DNA from: Reyranella sp.
Lineage (GTDB): Bacteria; Pseudomonadota; Alphaproteobacteria; Reyranellales; Reyranellaceae
Direction: 5' to 3'
NCBI RefSeq assembly: GCF_017305915.1
Contig: NZ_JAFKJN010000019.1
Span: 62,001-126,000, forward strand
Length of the DNA stretch: 64,000 nucleotides
Part shown: positions 1 through 8,889 of the stretch, in pieces
Layout of the letters: every line of letters starts with the position of its first letter
How positions within the stretch are numbered: position 1 is the stretch's first letter
Notes under the pieces: generated by a model
Database searches by the model: none
The model's input: only the letters and a program-made list of their open reading frames with translations
What the model was told of the DNA's origin: nothing
Translations under genes and position numbers: made by a program

Positions 1-893
1 GCCGGCGTGTTGGGCCGCGTCAGCGCCCCCAGCTCGGCCAGCCGCGCCGCTGTCGCCGGCGCACTGAACACGGTGTTCATCTCCGCGTTCAGCTTCTTGA
101 TTAGACCGGGATCGGTGCCGGCCGGGGCGAACACGCCGTTCCACTCCCAGGTCTCGAAGCCCGGCAGCACCTCGGCGATGCCCGCGATACCCGGCAGCAC
201 CTCGATCGGCTGGGGTCCGGTGTGCGCCATGCAGGTGACTTCCTTGGCCGAGCGCAGCGCCACCGTGCCCGGCACGTTGCCGAACTGCAGCGGAATGCGG
301 CCGGCGAACAGATCGTTCCGCACCGCGCCCATCTCCTTGTACGGCACGTGATTGATCTTGATGCCGGCGCGCTGGTTCAAGAGCTCGAGCGAGACGTGCT
401 GCACCGTGCCGATGCCGGTCGAGGCGCAATCGAGTCCGCCCGGCTTGCTCCTGGCGAGCGCGATCAGCTCCGGGATGGTCCTGGCCTCGAACGAGGCGTT
501 GCGGTTCAGCGTGTTGGGGGTCTGCATCGACAGGAATATCGGCAACAGGTCGCGCTGCGTGTCGTAAGGCAGCTTGCCGGCGAACAGCGACGGGTTCACC
601 GAATGCGCGGTGGCGTCGTAGAGCAGCGTGTAGCCGTCGGCCGGCGCCCGCGCCACGATCTGCGCGGCGATCGTGCCGGCGGCACCCGGCTTGTTGTCGA
701 CGGTGAAGGTCTGCCCGATCTTCTCGCCCAGCGCCTGGCACAGGATGCGGCAGACGACATCGGCCGTGCCGCCGGGGCTGTAGGCATTGACCATGCGGAC
801 GGCACGATTGGGATAGGTCTGTGCCCGCGCGACGGCCGGTGCCGCCAGTGCAGCGGTCAGCACCGTGCGGCGCCCGATCAGGATTGGGGACAT
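1..893 (-). CDS. Bug/TctC-family tripartite tricarboxylate transporter substrate-binding protein (3' end off window)
   Basis: Periplasmic solute-binding protein of the TctC/Bug family, which hands carboxylates or similar acids to a TctAB membrane pair. I read it directly: ATG at 893 with a good upstream AGGAACGAC-type site, then 297 codons open to the window edge. Family members are about 320 residues, so only the C-terminal end is missing. A signal peptide with RR at residues 8-9 and a hydrophobic core ends near AVARAQ. Family hallmarks follow: NRAVRMVNAYSPGGTADVV near residue 32, NKPGAAGTIAA near 67, ADGYTLLY near 85, and VPYKEMG near 170. No TctA or TctB gene is visible, but the other side lies outside the window. 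The ligand cannot be named. It is divergent from selO. Confidence 0.9.
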   Translation of the reverse strand, partial: MSPILIGRRTVLTAALAAPAVARAQTYPNRAVRMVNAYSPGGTADVVCRILCQALGEKIGQTFTVDNKPGAAGTIAAQIVARAPADGYTLLYDATAHSVNPSLFAGKLPYDTQRDLLPIFLSMQTPNTLNRNASFEARTIPELIALARSKPGGLDCASTGIGTVQHVSLELLNQRAGIKINHVPYKEMGAVRNDLFAGRIPLQFGNVPGTVALRSAKEVTCMAHTGPQPIEVLPGIAGIAEVLPGFETWEWNGVFAPAGTDPGLIKKLNAEMNTVFSAPATAARLAELGALTRPNTP

Positions 894-1043
894 GGTCGTT
901 CCTCCGCTTGATGGCGAAAAAGTCTGCAGGCACCCTACTTTTTCCGGCAAGCGCTATCGGCCGTGACGGCCTGCTGATCGAAACGCCGCGGCGGTGCGGT
1001 CGCGTCCCTTCCGTAGCGCGGTCGCACGACCTACATTCAGGGC

Positions 1044-2498
1044 ATGGACACGATCGTCTCGCCCTGGCCGCTGGACAACAGCTATGCCCGCCTGCCCGAC
1101 CGCTTCTATGCGCGGCTGCCGCCGACGCCGGTCGCGACGCCGAGGCTGGTGAAGCTCAACCTGGCGCTGGCGCGGCAGCTCGGGCTCGATCCCGAGGCGC
1201 TCGCCTCACCGGAAGGCGTGGCGATGTTGGCCGGCAACCACTTGCCCGAGGGTGCCGACCCGATCGCGACAGCCTATGCCGGCCATCAGTTCGGCAACTT
1301 CGTGCCGCAGCTCGGCGATGGCCGCGCGCTGCTGCTGGGCGAGGTGATCGACACGACCGGCGTGCGCCGCGACATCCAGCTCAAGGGCGCCGGCCAGACG
1401 CCGTTCTCGCGCCGCGGCGACGGCCGCGCTGCGCTCGGGCCGGTGCTGCGCGAATACCTCATCAGCGAGGCGATGCATGCGCTCGGCGTGCCGACCACGC
1501 GCTCGCTCGCCGCGGTGACGACCGGCGAGCCGGTCTATCGCGAGACCGTGCTGCCCGGCGCGGTGCTGACCCGCGTCGCGTCGAGTCACATCCGCGTCGG
1601 CACCTTCCAGTTCTTCGCGGCGCGCGGCGACGTCGAGGGCGTGAAGCTGCTCGCCGACCACGTCATCGCGCGCCACTACCCCGATGCCACCGGCTATCGC
1701 GACCTCTATGAAAAGGTGATCGCGCGCCAGGCGGCGCTGGTCGCGCAATGGCTGTGCATCGGCTTCATCCACGGCGTGATGAACACCGACAACGTCTCGA
1801 TCGCCGGCGAGACCATCGACTACGGGCCGTGCGCCTTCATGGACACCTATCATCCCGAGACGGTGTTCAGCTCGATCGACCAGTACGGCCGCTACGCCTA
1901 CGCCAAGCAGCCGCAGATCGGCGGCTGGAACATGGCGCGGCTGGGCGAGGCGCTGATGTCGCTGTTCGCTGCGGACGCCGACGAGGCGCTGAAGCTCGCC
2001 AACGAATCGCTGGCGACCTGGAATGTGCAGTTCGGCCGCGCGCTGATCGCGGGGCTGCGGCGCAAGCTCGGCCTGTTCACCGAGCAGGACAGCGACGGCG
2101 AGCTGGCGCAAACCTTCTTCAACGTGCTGGCCGACAACGGCATCGACTTCACCCAGGCCTTCCGCCGGCTGGGCGAGGGCACCGCGCGCGGCCTGTTCGA
2201 GGAGCCGACAGCGTTCGATGCCTGGGAGCAGCGCTGGCGCCAGCGCATCGCCCAGGAGCCGCAGGACGGGGCGACGCGCCGCGAGGCCATGCGCTTGGCC
2301 AATCCGATCTACATACCGCGCAACCACAAGGTCGAGGCCGCGCTCGGCGCCGCGACCGAGCGCGACGACTACGGGCCGTTCGAGGAGCTGCTCACGGTGC
2401 TCGCCAAGCCGTTCGAGGAACGGGCGGAATTCGCCGCCTACGCCCTGCCGCCCAGTGAGGAGGAGCAGCGGAACTTCCGAACGTTTTGTGGGACCTGA
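1044..2498 (+). CDS. selO: Protein adenylyltransferase SelO (YdiU family)
   Basis: Pseudokinase-fold enzyme that transfers AMP from ATP to Ser/Thr/Tyr residues of target proteins, linked to redox homeostasis in studied homologues. 484 residues, the usual bacterial length. Family signatures are present: AGHQFGNF near residue 79, LKGAGQTPFSRRGDGRAA near 113, HGVMNTDN near 244 (catalytic-loop equivalent) and DYGPCAFMD near 259 (metal-binding DFG equivalent). It ends in FCGT, so a cysteine sits third from the C-terminus, where vertebrate SelO carries selenocysteine. ATG 1044 has no convincing Shine-Dalgarno; a TACATT box ends 6 nt before it, so the mRNA may be leaderless. Single-gene unit, divergent from the TctC-type gene and convergent with the next. 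Confidence 0.95.
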   Translation: MDTIVSPWPLDNSYARLPDRFYARLPPTPVATPRLVKLNLALARQLGLDPEALASPEGVAMLAGNHLPEGADPIATAYAGHQFGNFVPQLGDGRALLLGEVIDTTGVRRDIQLKGAGQTPFSRRGDGRAALGPVLREYLISEAMHALGVPTTRSLAAVTTGEPVYRETVLPGAVLTRVASSHIRVGTFQFFAARGDVEGVKLLADHVIARHYPDATGYRDLYEKVIARQAALVAQWLCIGFIHGVMNTDNVSIAGETIDYGPCAFMDTYHPETVFSSIDQYGRYAYAKQPQIGGWNMARLGEALMSLFAADADEALKLANESLATWNVQFGRALIAGLRRKLGLFTEQDSDGELAQTFFNVLADNGIDFTQAFRRLGEGTARGLFEEPTAFDAWEQRWRQRIAQEPQDGATRREAMRLANPIYIPRNHKVEAALGAATERDDYGPFEELLTVLAKPFEERAEFAAYALPPSEEEQRNFRTFCGT

Positions 2499-2547
2499 TA
2501 CCTGCTCCGTCGGAGCGGCACTTCAGCGACAGCAGGATGCGAGGACA

Positions 2548-4233
2548 TCAGCGGCGGCTGTAGAGCAGCCAGCTTCGGTTCTCGGCGTGCACCGGAAAAT
2601 TCCCGGCGATGTAGGATCGATAGCGCTCGAACGCGGCACGGGTCACGGCGCGATAGGTCGGGAACTTCGGCACCATGACATGGGCCGCGTCCCCCAGCGC
2701 TTCCTCGGCCGAGCGCCACGGGAAGCTCAGGTCGAGCCACAGCGCCCCGCCGCGCGGCGGCGGACGGCGCAGCACGAACGACAGCGGATTGACCTGGTCG
2801 AGCACGACGATCGCGCTGTCGCGGCGGGCCGGATCGTCGAACAGCGCCGCCGCATCCAGCAGCGACTGGGCATATTCGTACTGTGAGACCTCCTCCTCGC
2901 CGACCCCGCTGGCGCGGATCGCGCTGAACACGTCGTGCTCGCGGCCGGGACGGGCCCGCATGTCCTGGATCAGCGATCCACCGCTCCTCGGCACCGACAG
3001 GCCTTCGAGCGCCGTGCCCTTCTCGAAGGTGAACAGCGTCGTGCTGTGGACGGCCTCGACCGCATAGCCCGCGAGGCTCACCGACTGCTTGAGGACGCTG
3101 GCGGCCGGCAGCACCAGAAGCGCCAGCAGCATCCAGTTCGACACCGGCCGGCGGGCGGTCGCGGGATCGCCGCGGAACCGATCGTAGAGCAGCAGCGCGA
3201 CCGCGGTCGAAAGGACGAGCCCGCGCTCCTGGGTGTTCTGCAGCAGCACGCCGCAGGCGATGGCCATCAGCAGCACCGTCGCCAGCGGCAGGCCGACCGG
3301 CGCCCGGCCCGAGCGCCACAGCCAGGCGGCCATCAGCACCCCGATCGCCAGCAGGCAGAGTTCCGGGAGGTTGGCGAACAGCAGGATGACGACGCCGACC
3401 GGATCGGTGTTCGCCGCGCCGCTGCCGAGAGTGGCGAAGATGTCGGCCAGGTACGGCGCATTCGGGGGCGCCAGGGCATGCGCCACCACCAGGCCGCCCG
3501 CCCCGATCCAGCGCAGCGCCCGCCGCTGGATCGGCGGCGCGATGATCAGGGCGGCGGCGAGCTCCGCCAGCCCGGCCGCGAAATAGGTGATCTTGAGATG
3601 GAACAGCGCCAGCAGGAGCAGCGCGCCAGTCACGGTGTCGAGCCAGCCCGCCTCCGGCACGCCGCGCGGCGGCAGGAACAGGATCACGCTCAGCACGGTG
3701 AGCGCGCTCCAGCCCATCGCGTTGTAGGCCATGGCGAAGGTGAAGAAATGGACGTGATCGCCGACATTGACCGGCTTCAGCACCAGCAGGCAGGCGAAGC
3801 TGACGAACAGCACGCCGGGCAGCAGCGGCAGGCGCCGCCGCACCGCGACCAGGGCGGCGGCGAACAGGCCGGCAACGGCCAGCAGCTCGCCGACGATGAA
3901 GGCCCGCGGCGACACCCCGACCAGCTCGAAGCCGATCGCGGTCAGCAGGAAGTTCAGCGCGCCCAGCGGATCGTGGAAATCGACATGGGGCACGTGCCCG
4001 TTGCGCAGATGCCAGGCGCCCTCGAGGTTGAACAGCAGGTCCCACGTCATCTCGCGCGACACCATGCGGTCGGGCAAGGCCAGCAGGCAGGCGCCGACGG
4101 TGACGATCGCGCCGGCGATCAGGGCGACGGCGGCCGTCGATTCACGGTCGAGGACGGCCTGTCCGATTCGCGCAACGACAACCGGCCGGAATCGGGCTTT
4201 GGCGATGTCGCTGATTGTAAACCCCACTCGCAC
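2548..4233 (-). CDS. Multi-pass membrane protein, GT-C glycosyltransferase-like
   Basis: About 561 residues with roughly ten hydrophobic segments in the first 400 and a soluble C-terminal third. An acidic-aromatic luminal loop after the first membrane segment (EGAWHLRNGHVPHVDFHDPLG, near residue 70) resembles the first loop of lipid-linked GT-C sugar transferases. I have no specific family and no substrate. I start it at GTG 4233, which follows AAGAAGGGG at good spacing; GTG 4227 is also possible. A longer ATG form (4335) would overlap the divergent ABC ATPase start and looks less likely. C-terminal part ends in SWLLYSRR. Two other proteins of this general type occur at 55637-57061 and 57973-59682. 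Confidence 0.7.
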   Translation of the reverse strand: MRVGFTISDIAKARFRPVVVARIGQAVLDRESTAAVALIAGAIVTVGACLLALPDRMVSREMTWDLLFNLEGAWHLRNGHVPHVDFHDPLGALNFLLTAIGFELVGVSPRAFIVGELLAVAGLFAAALVAVRRRLPLLPGVLFVSFACLLVLKPVNVGDHVHFFTFAMAYNAMGWSALTVLSVILFLPPRGVPEAGWLDTVTGALLLLALFHLKITYFAAGLAELAAALIIAPPIQRRALRWIGAGGLVVAHALAPPNAPYLADIFATLGSGAANTDPVGVVILLFANLPELCLLAIGVLMAAWLWRSGRAPVGLPLATVLLMAIACGVLLQNTQERGLVLSTAVALLLYDRFRGDPATARRPVSNWMLLALLVLPAASVLKQSVSLAGYAVEAVHSTTLFTFEKGTALEGLSVPRSGGSLIQDMRARPGREHDVFSAIRASGVGEEEVSQYEYAQSLLDAAALFDDPARRDSAIVVLDQVNPLSFVLRRPPPRGGALWLDLSFPWRSAEEALGDAAHVMVPKFPTYRAVTRAAFERYRSYIAGNFPVHAENRSWLLYSRR

Positions 4234-4333
4234 CCGGCCCCTTCTTAGCGGAGCGACTTCAGAGCGTCTAGCGAACCTGCGGTGCCTGTGATTCTTCTGG
4301 ACCGCGAGGCAGCCCGTCCCGCATGAATGCGCC

Positions 4334-5152
4334 ATGGCGCTCGTTCAACTCGCTGAGGTCAGCAAGGTCTACCGCTCGCTCCAGGGCAGCGATTACGTCG
4401 CGGTGCGCGACTTCTCGCTCGACATCGAGGCCGGCGAGTTCTTCTGCCTGCTGGGCACCAGCGGCTGCGGCAAGACGACCGTGCTCAACATGGTGGCGGG
4501 CTTCGAGCCGGTCAGCACCGGCGCCATCCGCATCAACGGCCATCCGATCGCCGGCCCCGCCGCCGACCGCGGCGTGGTCTTCCAGGGCGACGATTCGCTC
4601 TACGGCTGGCTCTCCGCGCTGGGCAATGTCGAATTCGGCCTGCGCATGCGCGGCGTGCCGCGCACCGAACGCGAGGAGAAGGCGCACCATTATCTCGAGC
4701 TGGTCGGTCTGAAGGGCCAGGACCACAAGCATCCGTCGGAGCTCTCGGGCGGCATGAAGCAGCGCATCCAGATCGCGCGCGTGCTGGCCAACGAGCCGCA
4801 GATGCTGCTGATGGACGAGCCGTTCGCGGCACTCGACGCCCATACCCGCGCCGACATGCAGCGCGAGCTGAAGCGCATCTGCAGCGCCACAAAGAAGACC
4901 GTGCTGTTCATCACCCACGACATCGACGAGGCGATCATCCTCGCCGACCGCATCGGCGTGATGCATGCCGGCCCCGCCTCCAAGCTCAAGGGCATCGTGG
5001 CGGTGACGCTGTCGGAGGCCGAGCGCGAGCGCACCCACGACCGCTTCCTCGAGGTCTATCGCCAGGTCCACGAGATGATCCGCGACGAGGTCGCGATCTC
5101 GCTAGGGCGAAATCGCGACGAGGTCGCGAATTCGCGTATGCGGGCCCACTGA
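4334..5152 (+). CDS. ABC transporter ATP-binding protein, SsuB/TauB (nitrate/sulfonate/taurine) type
   Basis: Cytoplasmic ATPase that drives the permease encoded next. 272 residues. Walker A GTSGCGKTT near residue 36, Q-loop VFQGDDSLYGWL near 79, signature LSGGMKQR near 137, Walker B LLMDEPFAALD near 157 and switch histidine FITHD near 195 are all intact. The SsuB/TauB/NrtD subgroup is inferred from sequence style and from its neighbours: the stop overlaps the permease start (TGATG at 5150-5154), and an NMT1/SsuA-like binding protein follows. The substrate could be a sulfonate, nitrate, a pyrimidine or another small organic molecule; nothing here decides it. First gene of a three-gene operon, divergent from the membrane protein at 2548-4233. 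Confidence 0.93.
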   Translation: MALVQLAEVSKVYRSLQGSDYVAVRDFSLDIEAGEFFCLLGTSGCGKTTVLNMVAGFEPVSTGAIRINGHPIAGPAADRGVVFQGDDSLYGWLSALGNVEFGLRMRGVPRTEREEKAHHYLELVGLKGQDHKHPSELSGGMKQRIQIARVLANEPQMLLMDEPFAALDAHTRADMQRELKRICSATKKTVLFITHDIDEAIILADRIGVMHAGPASKLKGIVAVTLSEAERERTHDRFLEVYRQVHEMIRDEVAISLGRNRDEVANSRMRAH

Positions 5153-5907
5153 TGAACCTGCGCGGAGTCGGCACCTACATCCTGGGCTTCGCCAGCCTGT
5201 TCCTGATCTGGCATGTCTGCTCGACGTGGATCATCCCCTCGGTGCTGTTCCCGACGCCGTGGAAGGTGATCCTGAAGGGGATCGAATTGGCCGAGGACGG
5301 CACCCTGTGGGAGCAGGCCTCCGCCAGCCTCGCCCGCATTGCCTCGGGTTTCGTCCTCGGCTCGGCGATCGGCATCCCAATCGGGCTCGCCATCGGCTCC
5401 TTCCCGATCGTGCGCCGGCTGCTCGAGCCCTACACAGAGTTCCTGCGTTTCATCCCAGCCACCGCGCTGATCACCGTGGCGGTGATCTGGTTCGGCATCG
5501 GCGAGACCTCGAAGGTCTTCCTGATCACCTACACCACGGTGTTCATCGTCATCATCAACACCGCGGCCGGCGTGAGCGCGGTGGCGCCCAACAAGATCCG
5601 CGCCGCGCGGTCGCTCGGCGCCGGCCCGTTCCAGGTCTTCTTCTTCGTCGGCCTGCCCGCCACCGTGCCCTACATCCTGACCGGCATGCGCCTTGCGATG
5701 GCCAACTCGTTCGTGACCATCATCGCGGCCGAGCTCGTTGCCGCCAACAACGGCCTCGGCAAGATGATCTGGGATTCGCGGCTGTACATGCTGGTCGACC
5801 AGATCTTCGTGGCGCTGGTCGTGCTGGGCTTCCTGGGTTTCTTCGCCGACCGGCTGTTTCGCTGGGGCATCTACGCGTTCGCCGGCCGCTTCTCGCCGGT
5901 CACATGA
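5152..5907 (+). CDS. ABC transporter permease, SsuC/TauC type
   Basis: Inner-membrane channel subunit of the importer. 251 residues with about six membrane segments; the EAA loop contacting the ATPase is visible as AARSLGAGPFQVFFFVGLPAT near residue 150. Typical TauC/SsuC wording occurs throughout, such as PYTEFLRFIPATALI near 93 and AANNGLGKMIWDSR near 200. Translationally coupled to the ATPase: its ATG overlaps the preceding TGA by one base. Eleven bases separate its stop from the binding-protein start. Confidence 0.93.
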   Translation: MNLRGVGTYILGFASLFLIWHVCSTWIIPSVLFPTPWKVILKGIELAEDGTLWEQASASLARIASGFVLGSAIGIPIGLAIGSFPIVRRLLEPYTEFLRFIPATALITVAVIWFGIGETSKVFLITYTTVFIVIINTAAGVSAVAPNKIRAARSLGAGPFQVFFFVGLPATVPYILTGMRLAMANSFVTIIAAELVAANNGLGKMIWDSRLYMLVDQIFVALVVLGFLGFFADRLFRWGIYAFAGRFSPVT

Positions 5908-5918
5908 GGGAGGGGATC

Positions 5919-6914
5919 ATGCGCAGAAGGACTCTGTTGGCCAAGGGCGCGGCAAGTGCGGCGCTCGCCTCCGTTTCGCTCGGGGCAGTATCGCGGAATG
6001 CGGGGGCCCAGACGCTCACCAAGATGACGATCGCGACCGGCGTCGATCCGGCGTTCTCGCAGTTCTACGTCGCCAAGGAAGGCGGCCTGTTCGAGAAGAA
6101 CGGCCTCGACGTCACCATCAACACCGGCCCGTCGGGCTCGGCGATGGTGCCGTTCCTGGTCAACAACCAGGTCAACGCGGCCTACGGCTCGGACCTCGCG
6201 GGCGTGATCAACCACCAGGTCGACCAGAACATCGTCGCGGTCGCCGACGGCACCTATCTCTCCAAGTGGCTGAACGTGGTCGGCCGCAACGTCGACAGCG
6301 TCGAGGGACTCAAGGGCAAGAAAGTCGGCATCGCCATGGGCACCGGCAGCGAGATCTTCTGGCGCCGCGTGGTCGAGAAGCGCGGCTACAAGGTGTCCGA
6401 CTTCACCATGGTGAACGTCGAGGCGCCGGAGATGCTGGCCGCCACCGAACGCGGCGACATCGACGGCTTCGCGGTGTGGGAGCCGTGGCCGACCCGCACC
6501 CTGCAGGCGGTCAAGGGCACCAAGATCCTGCAGACCGCCGAGGGCATCTACAACAACATCAACTTCGTCTACATGAACCGCGGCTGGATCGACCAGAACA
6601 GGGCGACCGCCGAGAAGTTCATGCGCGCCCTGATCGAGGCCAACGACCTGATCGGCAAGGACCGGCCGGCGGCGATCAAGATGGTGTCGAAGTTCCTCAA
6701 GATGCCGCCCGAGCTCACCACCGAGCTGATGCCCAAGGTCGAGTACGACATGGACTGGCAGCCGCGCTCGATCGATTCGATCCAGGTCGCCGAGAAGCAG
6801 CTCGCCGACCAGAAGAAGCTCAAGGCGCCGCTCGACTACGCCAAGTACTGCTACATGGACCTGGTGAAGGCGGTGCGGCCCGAGAACATCAAGGTCAAGG
6901 AGCTGCCGAAATAA
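5919..6914 (+). CDS. ABC transporter substrate-binding protein, NMT1/SsuA type
   Basis: Periplasmic receptor of the importer encoded just upstream. 331 residues from ATG 5919, which follows GGGAGGGG. A signal peptide (MRRRTLLAKGAASAALA, cleavage near NAGA-QT) precedes the mature chain, which begins with an NMT1-like strand pattern (TKMTIATGVDPAFSQFYVAK). The motif KGKKVGIAMGTGSEIFW near residue 136 and the E-x-WPTR region fit the SsuA/NMT1 ligand-binding fold. The open frame extends further upstream within the permease gene, but that part is out of phase with real coding. The gene ends six bases before a palindromic repeat that may act as transcript terminator or stabiliser. Ligand unknown. 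Confidence 0.93.
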   Translation: MRRRTLLAKGAASAALASVSLGAVSRNAGAQTLTKMTIATGVDPAFSQFYVAKEGGLFEKNGLDVTINTGPSGSAMVPFLVNNQVNAAYGSDLAGVINHQVDQNIVAVADGTYLSKWLNVVGRNVDSVEGLKGKKVGIAMGTGSEIFWRRVVEKRGYKVSDFTMVNVEAPEMLAATERGDIDGFAVWEPWPTRTLQAVKGTKILQTAEGIYNNINFVYMNRGWIDQNRATAEKFMRALIEANDLIGKDRPAAIKMVSKFLKMPPELTTELMPKVEYDMDWQPRSIDSIQVAEKQLADQKKLKAPLDYAKYCYMDLVKAVRPENIKVKELPK

Positions 6915-6919
6915 CGCTT

Positions 6920-7028
6920 CCTCCCCCGTCCTACGGGGGAGATGGCCCGAAGGGCCGGAGGGGGAAGGCCCCAACGGCGATGCCTTTTGCCTTCCCCCCT
7001 CCCTGCCTCCCCCGTATGACGGGGGAGG
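6920..7028. repeat. Extragenic inverted repeat, CTCCCCCGT hairpin type
   Basis: Two outward-facing units fill the gap between convergent genes. Left unit: CTCCCCCGT (6921-6929) pairs with ACGGGGGAG (6933-6941), then GGCCC-GAA-GGGCC (6944-6956), then a G-rich tail. Right unit on the other strand: CCTCCCCCGT (7006-7015) pairs with ACGGGGGAGG (7019-7028), followed by a similar G-rich tail but without the second hairpin. The layout matches the repeat at 61831-61961 though the sequence differs. It could terminate transcription from both sides. Confidence 0.8.
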
Positions 7029-7036
7029 TGAAAGAG

Positions 7037-7921
7037 TCAGCGACTCGGCGGGATCAGCGTGTAGCTCTTCTCCTCGCGGGCCGGCCAGCGGTCGGTCTCG
7101 ACGGCGTGCAGGAAGTCCTGCACCGCCGCATTGAAGGCGGCCGGCTCCTCGAGGTTGATGGTGTGGCCGCACTTCGGCAGCTCGAGCACGCCCGAGCGCG
7201 GCACGTGCTTCTTGAGATGCACCGCGAGGCTGTGGGTCGAGTCGTCCTCGTCGCCGATCACCACCAGCATCGGCTCGGCGATCTTCGCGAGCGCCTCGGT
7301 GCGCTCGAAGAACGGCACGCGCGAGCCCTGAACGCCGCGCATGGTCATGGCATGGCCCACGGCCGACCCGTCGGCGAACTGCTGCTTGAACTCGGCCCAG
7401 CCGCGCGGGTCCTTGGTGCGGTAGGTGCCGCGCGCCGAGCTGGTGCAGTAGAGCTCGGCCATCGCCGGCATGCCCTCGGTCTCGATGCGCCGCGCGAAGC
7501 CCTCGCACTCCTCCTTGAAGCGCTTCTTGGCTTCGGGATCGACGCTGCCGCCGCCGCCGCCCGCCGCGATCACCAAGGCTGTCGCCTTGCCGGGATGGCG
7601 GATCGCGAACTCGATGCCGGCCGTGGCGCCCATCGACAGGCCGCAGAGATGCGCTTTGTCGATCTTCAGCGCCGTCATCAGGTCGGCGCAGTCGTCGGCG
7701 GCGCGCGCCTGGCTGTACATCGCAACGTCACCCGGCACGTCCGACGGCGGCCAGCCGCGCGCGGCGTAGGTGATGACGCGGTAGCGCCGCGAGAAGTAGC
7801 GGACCTGCGGCTCCCAGCTCAGGTAGTGGCCGCCGAACTCGTGCAGGAAGATCAGCGGCGCGCCGCTGCCCGTCTCCTCGTAGTAGAGGCTGACGCCGTC
7901 GGAGGTTTTGATGTGCGGCAT
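7037..7921 (-). CDS. Alpha/beta-fold hydrolase
   Basis: 294-residue hydrolase of the alpha/beta superfamily, in the 3-oxoadipate enol-lactonase/esterase-like branch. HEFGGHYLSWEPQ near residue 27 is the oxyanion-hole region; the nucleophile elbow is CGLSMGAT with serine near residue 95; the acid is probably the aspartate of VVIGDEDD, and the histidine lies in PKCGHTINLEEP near 252. No signal peptide, so cytoplasmic. ATG 7921 follows GGGGAGAGGG. It sits between two NMT1-type binding proteins, hinting that it processes an imported ester or lactone, but the substrate is not shown by sequence. Confidence 0.88.
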   Translation of the reverse strand: MPHIKTSDGVSLYYEETGSGAPLIFLHEFGGHYLSWEPQVRYFSRRYRVITYAARGWPPSDVPGDVAMYSQARAADDCADLMTALKIDKAHLCGLSMGATAGIEFAIRHPGKATALVIAAGGGGGSVDPEAKKRFKEECEGFARRIETEGMPAMAELYCTSSARGTYRTKDPRGWAEFKQQFADGSAVGHAMTMRGVQGSRVPFFERTEALAKIAEPMLVVIGDEDDSTHSLAVHLKKHVPRSGVLELPKCGHTINLEEPAAFNAAVQDFLHAVETDRWPAREEKSYTLIPPSR

Positions 7922-7980
7922 GGCCCTCTCCCCAAAGTCCTTGCCGGCTTAGCAGCGGCCCGCGCATCCTGTCGACCGTC

Positions 7981-8889
7981 ATGGCCATCACCCTTCAAGA
8001 GTCCCTGCGCGCGGTCTTCTACGCGCCGTTCTACGCCGCCCTCGCCCGCGGCGCGTTCGATGCCGAAGGCGTCGAGATCGAGTTCGCCAGCGCGCCCCGA
8101 CCGGGAGACGCCGCCAAGCGGCTGATGGAGGGTGCGGTCGATGTCTGCTGGGGCGGCCCGATGCGGGTCAACGAGACCTATCACCAGATGCCGGGCTGCG
8201 ACATCGTCTGCTTCGGCGAGGTGGTCGGCCGCGATCCCTTCCTGCTGATGGGCCGCCGGCCGCCGCGCGACGGCTTCACCTTGGCCGACCTGAAGTCTGT
8301 GAAGCTCGCGACGGTGAGCGAGGTGCCGACGCCATGGTTGTGCCTGCAGCATGACCTGCGGCTCGCCGGCATCGATCCCGCCAGCATCAGCCGCGTCACC
8401 GACCAGACCATGGCGCGCAACGTCGAGGCGCTGAAGGCGGGCGAGGTCGACGTCGTCCAGGTGTTCGAGCCTTTCCCTAGCCTGCTGCTCGCCGACAAGG
8501 CCGCGCACGTCTGGTACGAGGCGGCGCGCCGCGGCCCGACCTCCTACACCACCTTCTACGCGCGACGCGGCACGCTGACCGCGCGGCGCGACGAGCTCAC
8601 CCGCATGGTTCGGGCGATCGCCGCGACCGAGACGTGGGTGGCCGGCGCCTCGGGCGCCGCCATCGCCCGCGCCATCGCGCGCTACTTCGCCGATCTGCCG
8701 ATGACGATCCTCGAGGCGGCGTGCAGCCGCTACAAGACGCTCGGCATCTGGAACGCCGACCCGATCCTGCCGCGCGAGAGCTACGACCGGCTGCGCGACA
8801 GCCTGGTCTCGGGCGGCTTCGTCTCGCCCGGCGTGCCGTTCGAGACGGCGGTCGACAACAGCCTCGCCGACGGCATTCTCAAGGCTTAG
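7981..8889 (+). CDS. NMT1/SsuA-like substrate-binding-fold protein without signal peptide
   Basis: 302 residues with the ligand-binding fold of ABC binding proteins: LRAVFYAPFYAALARGAF near residue 10, GAVDVCWGGPMRV near 52, and a two-lobe layout typical of NMT1/THI5-like proteins. It starts directly in the fold with no export signal. The frame is open upstream only to 7912 and offers no alternative ATG, GTG or TTG, so a missed signal peptide is unlikely. It may therefore be cytoplasmic, like an enzyme or sensor with this fold. Divergent from the hydrolase at 7037-7921; its 3' end overlaps the convergent SNase-like gene by 11 bp. Function not assigned. Confidence 0.8.
   Translation: MAITLQESLRAVFYAPFYAALARGAFDAEGVEIEFASAPRPGDAAKRLMEGAVDVCWGGPMRVNETYHQMPGCDIVCFGEVVGRDPFLLMGRRPPRDGFTLADLKSVKLATVSEVPTPWLCLQHDLRLAGIDPASISRVTDQTMARNVEALKAGEVDVVQVFEPFPSLLLADKAAHVWYEAARRGPTSYTTFYARRGTLTARRDELTRMVRAIAATETWVAGASGAAIARAIARYFADLPMTILEAACSRYKTLGIWNADPILPRESYDRLRDSLVSGGFVSPGVPFETAVDNSLADGILKA

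Noticed and set aside
6920..7028. CRISPR-like repeat
   Set aside because: Only two units, inverted rather than direct, with no regular spacers; no cas genes in the window.
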